Both the position numbers and the translations under genes were made by a program. From Eubacteriaceae bacterium (GTDB lineage Bacteria; Bacillota; Clostridia; Lachnospirales; Lachnospiraceae), in assembly GCA_902362455.1 (NCBI GenBank), contig CABIWJ010000002.1:62001-126000 (forward strand): DNA of 64,000 bases, given 5' to 3'. The notes beneath the pieces were generated by a model. That model saw only the letters and a list, made by a program, of their open reading frames with translations. It ran no database searches and was not told the origin of the DNA. Positions 57,280 through 64,000 of this stretch are shown here, one piece after another (positions within the stretch are counted from its first letter, which is position 1; every line of letters starts with the position of its first letter).

Positions 57280-58683
57280 ATGAAAATTTATAATACATTG
57301 ACAAGACGAAAAGAAGAATTTGTACCGATAGAAGAGGGAAAAGTCAGAATGTATGTATGTGGTCCGACAGTATATAACCTTATTCATATTGGTAATGCAA
57401 GACCTATGATTGTATTTGATACAGTCAGAAGATATATGGAATATGCAGGATATCAGGTAAATTATGTAACAAACTTCACAGACGTAGATGATAAGATAAT
57501 TAAAACGGCAATTGAAGAAAATGTTACTGCTGATGAGATATCTAAGAGATATATTGCTGAATGCAAAAAAGATATGAAAGCATTAAATGTTAAAGAGGCA
57601 ACAAAGCATCCGCTTGCAACAGAAGAAATTCAGGGAATGATTGAGATGATAAGCAAACTTATTGAAAAAGGATATGCTTATGACTCAAACGGAACAGTCT
57701 ATTACAGAACAAGAAAGTTCAAAGATTATGGTAAGCTTTCTAAGAAAAATATAGATGACCTGGAGGCAGGCCACAGAGAGATAAAAGTTGCAGGTGAAGA
57801 GAATAAGGAAGATCCGCTTGATTTTGTATTATGGAAACCTAAGAAAGATGGAGAACCATATTGGGAATCACCATGGAGCGAGGGCAGACCAGGCTGGCAT
57901 ATAGAGTGCTCAGTTATGTCTAAAAAATATCTTGGAGACCAGATAGATATCCATGCAGGTGGAGAAGATTTAATCTTCCCTCATCATGAAAATGAAATTG
58001 CGCAGAGTGAGGCAGCTAATGGTGTTGAATTTTCAAGATATTGGATGCATAATGGTTTCTTAAATATTGATAATAAGAAAATGTCAAAATCACTTGGTAA
58101 TTTCTTCACAGTAAGAGATATAAGCAAGAAATATGATTTACAGGTATTAAGATTCTTTATGTTAAGTGCTCACTACAGAAGTCCTATTAACTTCAGTGCA
58201 GAACTTATGGAAGCTGCTAAGAACGGATTAGAAAGAATTCTTACAGCAGTAAGTAACTTAAAGCATATGGAAGAAAATCTTTCACTTGAAAGCATTACTC
58301 CTAAGGAAGAGGAAAATATCACTAAGGCAGATGAATTTACAGAGAAATTCAAAAAAGCCATGGAAGATGATTTCAATACAGCAGATGCAATTTCAGCAAT
58401 ATTTGAGCTTGTTAAATTTGCAAATACTACAATTAACGAGAATTCATCTAAAGAGTATGCAAAGAAATTAAAAGAATTAATTGTTACATTATCAGACGTA
58501 CTGGGTATAATTGCCGAAAAAGAAGAAAGCATTGATGATGAAATAGAAAAACTTATTGAAGAACGTCAGACTGCACGTAAAGAGAAGAATTTCGCAAGAG
58601 CAGATGAGATAAGAGCATTACTTCTTGATAAAGGTATTGTGTTAGAGGATACAAGAGAAGGCGTAAAATGGAAGAGAGTTTAG
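57280..58683 (+). CDS. cysS: Cysteinyl-tRNA synthetase
   Basis: 467-aa class I synthetase. HIGH-type motif NLIHIGNARP (about 33-42), zinc ligands YVCGPTVYN and HIECS, HHENEIAQSEA, and KMSKS motif NKKMSKSLGN (about 264-273). SD AAAGGAG. No T-box is recognisable in the 216 nt upstream. It overlaps mrnC by 16 bp. Confidence 0.97.
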   Translation: MKIYNTLTRRKEEFVPIEEGKVRMYVCGPTVYNLIHIGNARPMIVFDTVRRYMEYAGYQVNYVTNFTDVDDKIIKTAIEENVTADEISKRYIAECKKDMKALNVKEATKHPLATEEIQGMIEMISKLIEKGYAYDSNGTVYYRTRKFKDYGKLSKKNIDDLEAGHREIKVAGEENKEDPLDFVLWKPKKDGEPYWESPWSEGRPGWHIECSVMSKKYLGDQIDIHAGGEDLIFPHHENEIAQSEAANGVEFSRYWMHNGFLNIDNKKMSKSLGNFFTVRDISKKYDLQVLRFFMLSAHYRSPINFSAELMEAAKNGLERILTAVSNLKHMEENLSLESITPKEEENITKADEFTEKFKKAMEDDFNTADAISAIFELVKFANTTINENSSKEYAKKLKELIVTLSDVLGIIAEKEESIDDEIEKLIEERQTARKEKNFARADEIRALLLDKGIVLEDTREGVKWKRV

Positions 58684-59111
58684 AATTATTCGGTATAATT
58701 AAAAAAGGAATGGGCATAAGAGATATTGATTTAGTCGATTATTCACCTTTAGTATTAGCATATATCGGTGATTCTATCTATGAGATTATTGTAAGAACCT
58801 GTGTAGTAACTAAGGGTAATACCCAGGTTAACAAGCTTCATAAGAAGAGCAGCAGTTATGTTAATGCACATTCCCAGGCAGTGATAATTATGTCGTTAAT
58901 GGATAAATTAACCGATGAAGAAATAAGGATATATAAGCGTGGAAGAAATGCAAAGTCAGTAACGATGGCTAAAAATGCAACCATATCCGATTATAAGAAA
59001 GCGACCGGTTTTGAGGCTCTTATGGGTTATCTGTATCTTAATAATGAAACAGACAGAATGTTAGAGCTTATGAAAAGCGGACTTGATTATTTAGAGAAGA
59101 ATGAAAAATAG
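58668..59111 (+). CDS. mrnC: Mini-ribonuclease 3
   Basis: 147 aa RNase III catalytic domain without an RNA-binding domain, which matures 23S rRNA in Firmicutes. SPLVLAYIGDSIYEIIVRT carries the signature Asp, NATISDYKKATGFEALMGYLYL the second acidic site. Begins inside the end of cysS and is followed by rlmB, the usual cluster. Confidence 0.95.
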   Translation: MEESLELFGIIKKGMGIRDIDLVDYSPLVLAYIGDSIYEIIVRTCVVTKGNTQVNKLHKKSSSYVNAHSQAVIIMSLMDKLTDEEIRIYKRGRNAKSVTMAKNATISDYKKATGFEALMGYLYLNNETDRMLELMKSGLDYLEKNEK

Positions 59112-59126
59112 CAGGAATGGAGAAGA

Positions 59127-59891
59127 ATGTGCCTGCAGAATGGAGAAAGTGTGAGATACGAAGAACTTACAATAGAGGGCAGAAATGCTGTAATTGAGGC
59201 TTTCAGAGCAGGAAAAACTATTGATAAAGTGTTTATACTTGACGGATGTCATGATGGCCCGATTAATACAATTACAAGAGAAGCGAGAAAACATAATACA
59301 ATTATCAGTTATGTAGTAAAAGAAAGATTAGATCAGATGTCGCATACTGGCAAACATCAGGGTGTAATTGCGATAGCGGCCGCTTATGAATATGCGACAG
59401 TAGAAGATATCCTTGATAATGCCAAAGAGAAGGGCGAAGCACCATTTATATTTATTCTAGACAATATAGAAGATCCACATAATCTTGGAGCTATTATAAG
59501 AACAGCTAATTTAGCAGGAGCTCATGGCATAATTATACCTAAGAGAAGAGCAGTAGGACTTACAGCAACAGTTGCAAGAACTTCGGCAGGAGCAATTAAC
59601 TACACACCTGTAGCTAAAGTTACCAACATTTCTAATACTATCGAGGAACTTAAGAAAGAAGGAATGTGGTTCGTATGTGCAGATATGGACGGAGAATTAA
59701 TGTATAATCTTGACCTTAAAGGGCCGATAGGCTTAGTGATTGGCAATGAAGGTGAGGGTGTAAGTCGTCTTGTAAAGGAAAAATGTGATTTTACTGCAAC
59801 AATTCCTATGAAAGGTGATATAGATTCATTAAATGCATCAGTAGCAGCAGGCGTACTTGCATATGAAATTGTAAGACAGAGAATGTTATAA
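59127..59891 (+). CDS. rlmB: 23S rRNA (guanosine-2'-O)-methyltransferase, TrmH/SpoU family
   Basis: 254 aa. An N-terminal substrate-binding domain (IEGRNAVIEAFRAGKTIDKV) is followed by the SPOUT knot with LDNIEDPHNLGAIIRTANLAG, GLVIGNEGEGVSRLVKEKC and SLNASVAAGVLAYEIVRQ. It probably methylates 23S rRNA near the peptidyl centre. ATG 59127 with GGAG upstream; a GTG at 59151 is an alternative. Confidence 0.93.
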   Translation: MCLQNGESVRYEELTIEGRNAVIEAFRAGKTIDKVFILDGCHDGPINTITREARKHNTIISYVVKERLDQMSHTGKHQGVIAIAAAYEYATVEDILDNAKEKGEAPFIFILDNIEDPHNLGAIIRTANLAGAHGIIIPKRRAVGLTATVARTSAGAINYTPVAKVTNISNTIEELKKEGMWFVCADMDGELMYNLDLKGPIGLVIGNEGEGVSRLVKEKCDFTATIPMKGDIDSLNASVAAGVLAYEIVRQRML

Positions 59892-59920
59892 TTTTAATAA
59901 GTGGCAGAATGGAGACGGAA

Positions 59921-60529
59921 ATGGATTATTCGGTTATGACGGACGAGAAACTCATAGAGTTATCAAGAGATGGTAAGGATGAGGTTATAGATTATCTTCT
60001 TGATAAATATAAAGGTCTGGTAAGACGTAAAGCCAGAACAATGTTCTTAGTCGGCGGCGATACAGATGACCTGATTCAGGAGGGAATGATAGGTCTGTAT
60101 AAAGCTGTAAGAGATTATGATGTCAGAAAAGAAGCGTCATTTCTGACATTTGCCAATCTCTGCATTGACAGACAGATTTATTCAGCCATAAATGCTTCAA
60201 ACCGTAAAAAGCACAGTCCGTTAAATAGTTATATTTCATTTCCGCTGTTAAATTTTTTAAATGACAATGTTACGAACGAATTATATATGGATAAACAGAA
60301 TGTTAATCACAGGAATCCGGAAGATTTATATATTGACAGGGAAAATGTTCTTCATATTGAGCATATGTTAGAGAAAGAATTAAGTGCATTTGAATACGAA
60401 GTATTAAAAATGTATATAGACGGAGCAGATTATATAGAGATAGCTGAAAGAATGGATAAGAAACCGAAATCAATCGATAATGCCATACAGAGAATAAAGA
60501 AAAAGGTTAAATTTATAAAGTCGTTTTAA
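59921..60529 (+). CDS. sigH: RNA polymerase sigma factor SigH (Spo0H) family
   Basis: 202 aa sigma-70 family member. Region 2 reads VRRKARTMFLVGGDTDDLIQEGMIGLYKAVRDY and region 4 is a C-terminal HTH (DYIEIAERMDKKPKSIDNA). In Bacillus SigH drives early sporulation and competence; the position after mrnC-rlmB is the conserved one. ATG 59921 is preferred because GGAGACGGAA lies before it; ATG 59909 is also in frame but without SD. Confidence 0.93.
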   Translation: MDYSVMTDEKLIELSRDGKDEVIDYLLDKYKGLVRRKARTMFLVGGDTDDLIQEGMIGLYKAVRDYDVRKEASFLTFANLCIDRQIYSAINASNRKKHSPLNSYISFPLLNFLNDNVTNELYMDKQNVNHRNPEDLYIDRENVLHIEHMLEKELSAFEYEVLKMYIDGADYIEIAERMDKKPKSIDNAIQRIKKKVKFIKSF

Positions 60530-60536
60530 ATATTGC

Positions 60537-60565
60537 TTGTTAAATAATTAATCATCTGATATAAT
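60537..60565 (+). promoter_or_regulatory. Promoter of tRNA-Thr
   Basis: TTGTTA (60537-60542), 17 bp, TATAAT (60560-60565), about 20 bp before the tRNA. Confidence 0.7.
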
Positions 60566-60586
60566 ATCAATGTTTGTAATATATAT

Positions 60587-60659
60587 GCTGCCTTGGCTCA
60601 GTCGGTAGAGCGTCGCCTTGGTAAGGCGGAGGTCGGCGGTTCAAGTCCGCTAGGCAGCT
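60587..60659 (+). tRNA. tRNA-Thr (GGT)
   Basis: 73 nt. Acceptor GCTGCCT pairs with AGGCAGC, discriminator T. Anticodon loop TTGGTAA has GGT at 60620-60622. T arm GGCGGTTCAAGTCCGC complete. Confidence 0.97.
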
Positions 60660-60676
60660 TTTTATAATTGTGAGAA

Positions 60677-60707
60677 TAGGGTAAGCAGAAGTTATCTGCT
60701 TACCCTA
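60677..60707 (+). terminator. Hairpin after tRNA-Thr
   Basis: Perfect 13-bp arms TAGGGTAAGCAGA (60677-60689) and TCTGCTTACCCTA (60695-60707) with an AGTTA loop, then a mixed T-rich tail. No gene in 60708-60918. Confidence 0.75.
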
Positions 60708-60918
60708 AAATTTATTTTACAGATAAATATTTATTAAAAAAGAATCTATTATGTAGATGGATATTCGTTATATAAGGAAAATTCATTATATAGATGTAAA
60801 GATTATATGCTATCCGTAATTTATGATTATGATTGCAATGTATAATTAAAAATGGTATCATAACTATATTATTTTAATGGTTTTATGGAATGATGGGCAG
60901 TAGAAAGGGTGAAATCAG

Positions 60919-61398
60919 ATGGATAGAGATAAATCGTTAAAGAATAAAGAGTATAAACTGCTAGAAGTCGGCAGATGCGAGAATTGTGGCGGGATACTTA
61001 AAGATGCCGGAGTTGGAATATATGTGTGTTCACAATGCGGACATGAGACATTATCTCCGTTTGGCAAAGTTAAAAAATATATACAGGAAAATGGTCCTGA
61101 TAATGCATATAATATTTCACAGGGAACAGGAGTACCTGTCAGCAGAATAGATAAATTCCTAAGAGAAGGCAGAATTGAGATACCTGATGGCTCTGATTGT
61201 TACATAACCTGCGAGATGTGTGGAACAGATATAAGATACGGAAGATATTGTCCAACATGTGCAACAAAGCTTAAAAAGGAGTTATCTAGTGCATTAATTG
61301 CCACAGAGATAGGAGAAGTTCCTAAGAAGAGCGGTAAAATGCGTTATATGAGTTTGGATGAAAGAAAATTATCGAATAAAGATACAAGAAAAAGATAA
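60919..61398 (+). CDS. Zinc-ribbon/HTH protein, YvyF-like
   Basis: 159 aa. One zinc ribbon near the start (CENCGG...CSQCGHE, about residues 20-41), a helix-turn-helix-like middle (NISQGTGVPVSRIDKFLREG) and a second ribbon (CEMCGTDIRYGRYCPTC). The plan matches YvyF-type proteins of flagellar operons and related regulators. No flagellar genes are nearby, so the role here is open. SD AGAAAGGGTG. Confidence 0.8.
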   Translation: MDRDKSLKNKEYKLLEVGRCENCGGILKDAGVGIYVCSQCGHETLSPFGKVKKYIQENGPDNAYNISQGTGVPVSRIDKFLREGRIEIPDGSDCYITCEMCGTDIRYGRYCPTCATKLKKELSSALIATEIGEVPKKSGKMRYMSLDERKLSNKDTRKR

Positions 61399-61457
61399 AG
61401 GCGAGATAGTATAGAAAGTTATGAATAAAAAACAGGAAACAAAAAGGAAAAGTGAAA

Positions 61458-62519
61458 ATGAGTAACAAAGAAGATTATAATGATGGCAATGAGTATAAAT
61501 TTGACAATATAGAGGTTGACAAAGATACTCATAAAAAGGTAAAGAAAAAAGGCGGAGCAGGTGTGAAAATATATTCTGTTCTGATAACATTACTTGCCGG
61601 TGCATTGGCAGGAACGACATTTTTTTATTACAGAAGAAGTAATAATGAGAAAAAGGAAGTTGATACATATGCAAGAATAGAAGAAAGTGGAAACAATGAA
61701 GTTAAATCAATAGTAAAAGATTATATGGAGAATGGAAAAGGAACAATGGCAATGCTTAGAGAACTTTTTCCAGAAAATATAGTTGTATATGCTTCTAATA
61801 AATATTCATTTTTACCGGTTGCCGATAACGTACCTAAAAATGATATTGACAACAAGAATATTAACAATCTTGAGAATGGTGAAATTGAGTATTTAAAGAA
61901 TGATAAAGTTGTATCACATAAAGGCATAGATGTATCAAAATATCAGGGAGAAATCGACTGGGAGAAAGTTGCAGCAGATGGTGTGGAATTTGCGATGATT
62001 AGAATAGGATACCGTGGATATGGTTCAGGAGCACTTGTTTTAGATGAGACTGCACTTAATAATCTGGAAGGTGCAACTAAAGCAGGAATAAAAGTTGGTG
62101 TATATTTCTTCTCACAGGCAATATCTGTTAAGGAAGCTAAAGAAGAAGCTGAATTTGTAATGGAGAACATAAAGAAATACAAGATTACATATCCTGTAGT
62201 ATTTGATACAGAAGATGTATTAAATGAAGATGTCAGAACAGAGGGACTTACATCAGAAGAACTCACACAGATAGCGATAGCGTTTTGCAATGAAATAAGT
62301 AATGGTGGCTACATTCCGGCGATTTATGCGAATTTAAGATGGTATGCACTTTCTTTAGATATGTCACAGTTAGGAGAATATGATAAGTGGTATGCTTATT
62401 ATGATAAAGAATTTTATTTTCCATACAAAATTAATATATGGCAGTATACGGAGAATGGTTCTGTAGACGGAATAACAGGAAATGTTGATATGAATATCAG
62501 TTTCAAAGATTATGAGTAA
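61458..62519 (+). CDS. Membrane-anchored GH25 lysozyme
   Basis: 353 aa. An acidic cytosolic start, one TM (about 34-57), a linker, then a GH25 muramidase domain from about residue 155 (KGIDVSKYQGEIDWEKVA, with catalytic Asp). The second site is VVFDTEDV, and INIWQYTENGSVDGITGNVD closes the domain. It cleaves peptidoglycan between MurNAc and GlcNAc. ATG 61458 follows AAAAAGGAAAA; a GTG at 61452 is in frame. It overlaps the frame of the next gene by eight bases. Confidence 0.92.
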   Translation: MSNKEDYNDGNEYKFDNIEVDKDTHKKVKKKGGAGVKIYSVLITLLAGALAGTTFFYYRRSNNEKKEVDTYARIEESGNNEVKSIVKDYMENGKGTMAMLRELFPENIVVYASNKYSFLPVADNVPKNDIDNKNINNLENGEIEYLKNDKVVSHKGIDVSKYQGEIDWEKVAADGVEFAMIRIGYRGYGSGALVLDETALNNLEGATKAGIKVGVYFFSQAISVKEAKEEAEFVMENIKKYKITYPVVFDTEDVLNEDVRTEGLTSEELTQIAIAFCNEISNGGYIPAIYANLRWYALSLDMSQLGEYDKWYAYYDKEFYFPYKINIWQYTENGSVDGITGNVDMNISFKDYE

Positions 62520-62535
62520 AGAGGAAAGGTACGGT

Positions 62536-62985
62536 ATGCAAATGCGCAGGGATAGAGCTCAGGCAATGGTAATAAGAAAAGACAGTATATTGATGGTAAA
62601 ACATAGACTTGGAGGCAGAACTTTTTATTGCCTGCCGGGTGGAGGAGTTGAAAAAGACGAAACATATGAGCAGGCGGCTCTTAGGGAGTTAGAAGAAGAA
62701 AGTTGTGTAAAAGGTAAAATAGTCAGAAAATTGTCTGTGCAGTTTAAACCTGATAACAAAGGTGAGGTGCATACATATCTAATTGAAATTTCCGATGAGG
62801 AGGTGCCGAAGCCGGGAACTGATCCAGAATTAAGTAAAGAGGAGCAGACTATAATTGGTGTGGAATGGCTTACACTCGATAAAATAGGCGAAGTAGACAG
62901 AGCATATCTCTGGGCTTCAGGACTTAACAGGATTGATTCATTCCATAAAGAACTTCTTAAAATGGAAAATAAGATATACAAATAA
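62536..62985 (+). CDS. NUDIX hydrolase
   Basis: 149 aa. Complete NUDIX box GGGVEKDETYEQAALRELEEE (starting near residue 34) that binds Mg and cleaves nucleoside diphosphate-X substrates; the substrate cannot be read. ATG 62536 follows GAGGAAAGG by seven bases; the longer frame starts at 62512 inside the lysozyme gene without a good SD. Confidence 0.9.
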   Translation: MQMRRDRAQAMVIRKDSILMVKHRLGGRTFYCLPGGGVEKDETYEQAALRELEEESCVKGKIVRKLSVQFKPDNKGEVHTYLIEISDEEVPKPGTDPELSKEEQTIIGVEWLTLDKIGEVDRAYLWASGLNRIDSFHKELLKMENKIYK

Positions 62986-63111
62986 AGCAAGACAAACTAA
63001 TAAGCTTGTGAATTGTATAGAACAAAATAATTAATTAAATAAGATTCAGATAATTTGATATCTGAATTAAAATAAAAATGAAAGGACACTTCGGTGTAAA
63101 AGGTTAGAAAA

Positions 63112-63633
63112 ATGCCAGAAATAATAAATTTGGTAATAACAGTTGTTATGATAGTAGTTTGTTATAACTTAGCGAAGAAGAATAATATGTCGGCAGCATT
63201 TGCATTCTTAGGACTCTTTGGAATTGTAGGTGCAGTTGCTCTTATCTTGATTATTAAATTCTCAGGAAACAATTCAAACCTTAAAGATGGTAATAATTAC
63301 AATAATCCAAATGGCGGCTATAACGGAAATAATTATAACAATGTAAATAATGGATATAACAACAATAACTACAACAATACAAATGGTGGTTATAATTCAA
63401 ACAATTATAACAATGGAAACAACGGTTATAATGCAAATAATTATAACAATGCGAATAATGGTTATAACAGAAATAACTACAATGCAAATAATTCATATAA
63501 TGATGGTGGTTATGCAAGTCAGAATGGTGGATATTCATCTTCTGATGAGGATAAGTTTAAGAAATGTCCTAAATGTGGTGCAAAAATAGAAAAATACGCC
63601 TCATTTTGTACATACTGTGGCAAAGAACTTTAG
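63112..63633 (+). CDS. Membrane protein with Asn/Tyr/Gly tail and zinc ribbon
   Basis: 173 aa. Two hydrophobic stretches (about 4-21 and 27-50), then about 85 residues of NNYNN/NGGYN repeats, then a C-terminal zinc ribbon CPKCGAKIEKYASFCTYCG. The repeat region has the composition of a prion-like domain. Function unknown. SD AAAGG. 63634-63812 is AT-rich with no gene. Confidence 0.75.
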   Translation: MPEIINLVITVVMIVVCYNLAKKNNMSAAFAFLGLFGIVGAVALILIIKFSGNNSNLKDGNNYNNPNGGYNGNNYNNVNNGYNNNNYNNTNGGYNSNNYNNGNNGYNANNYNNANNGYNRNNYNANNSYNDGGYASQNGGYSSSDEDKFKKCPKCGAKIEKYASFCTYCGKEL

Positions 63634-63812
63634 GATATTTATAAAAATATAAGATAATAATTAAAAATTTATAGAAAATAATTTGTGGAAAATTAGAAAA
63701 AATTGTAGACTAATTTGAAGATTTGTGAGAAAATAAAAATATAGTGCGATGTGATATTACATATGATATGAATTGCACCAATGAAGATTACTTACTTGAA
63801 AGGAGTTCTATA

Positions 63813-64000
63813 ATGATTTACACACAGGAAGTTCAAAACATGTGTCCGGTTGCCAAAGGCGCAAAACATGAACCGGCTCCAATTCCAGAAGAAGGAAAAT
63901 GGGTACATTCTAAAAAAATCGAAGATATCTCAGGTTTTACACATGGTGTAGGCTGGTGTGCACCACAGCAGGGTGCTTGCAAGCTTTCATTAAATGTTAA
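63813..64000 (+). CDS. Fe-S cluster assembly scaffold family protein (5' part)
   Basis: First 62 codons only; the gene runs off the window. It begins MIYTQEVQNMCPVAKGAKHE and has HGVGWCAPQQGACKLSLNV. This start matches the NifU-like scaffold proteins paired with GGGtGRT proteins in Lachnospiraceae; I base this on recall of the family N-terminus. SD AAAGGAG, well spaced. Sequence to the right would confirm it. Confidence 0.65.
   Translation, partial: MIYTQEVQNMCPVAKGAKHEPAPIPEEGKWVHSKKIEDISGFTHGVGWCAPQQGACKLSLNV

Overview
The window is about one-third GC, densely coded and mostly on the plus strand. Gene content and order point to a Gram-positive anaerobe of the Clostridia, most likely Lachnospiraceae: uvrC-hprK-glcK-murB-rapZ-whiA-crh, infC-rpmI-rplT behind a leader, a PstS with swapped halves, cysS-mrnC-rlmB-sigH, and a start codon for the Fe-S scaffold gene at the right edge. 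Species was not assigned. Everything looks chromosomal; there is one degenerate IS200-type insertion, no CRISPR and no phage.

Layout. 0-13 kb: housekeeping (pyrG, ftsH, uvrC), the carbon-control pair hprK and crh (the HPr-like protein has Glu instead of the phosphorylatable His15), glucokinase, murB, rapZ, whiA, and the L20-type infC operon with an ATT start codon. 13-17.6 kb: C39-like peptidase, small MCP-like protein, tRNA-Asn, exonuclease III and gdhA, the last behind a hairpin leader that looks like an attenuator. 17.6-20 kb: accessory gap with a hairpin cluster, an 11-bp tandem repeat and six small unknown genes. 20-24 kb: secreted, wall-anchored alpha-amylase, then a frameshifted IS200 tnpA and a second hairpin cluster. 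24-31 kb: Pho regulon (pstSCAB-phoU, then a Na/Pi cotransporter homologue), each part preceded by TTTACA boxes, then yqeY with a structured leader.

31-44 kb: an ABC-2 exporter (ATPase plus two permeases) followed by a signalling and cell-envelope block: PP2C phosphatase, a soluble zinc-ribbon Ser/Thr kinase with a leucine-rich-repeat tail, a membrane protein with an Asn/Tyr tail, MoxR ATPase, DUF58 protein, membrane transglutaminase, and a FliD-C-like protein. This block is the best candidate for a poorly described system: the phosphatase/kinase pair could control the MoxR-DUF58-transglutaminase module.

44-64 kb: gltX, a UvrD-type helicase, a disordered basic protein, a UDP-sugar pyrophosphorylase, argS; a small membrane protein; azlCD separated by an unusual gap; a 135-bp hairpin-rich insertion flanked by a 12-bp direct repeat next to azlC; a CPBP protease; tRNA-Val and tRNA-Met; ispF, cysS, mrnC, rlmB, sigH; tRNA-Thr; zinc-ribbon regulator, GH25 lysozyme, NUDIX hydrolase, a prion-like zinc-ribbon protein, and the start of an Fe-S scaffold gene cut by the window edge.
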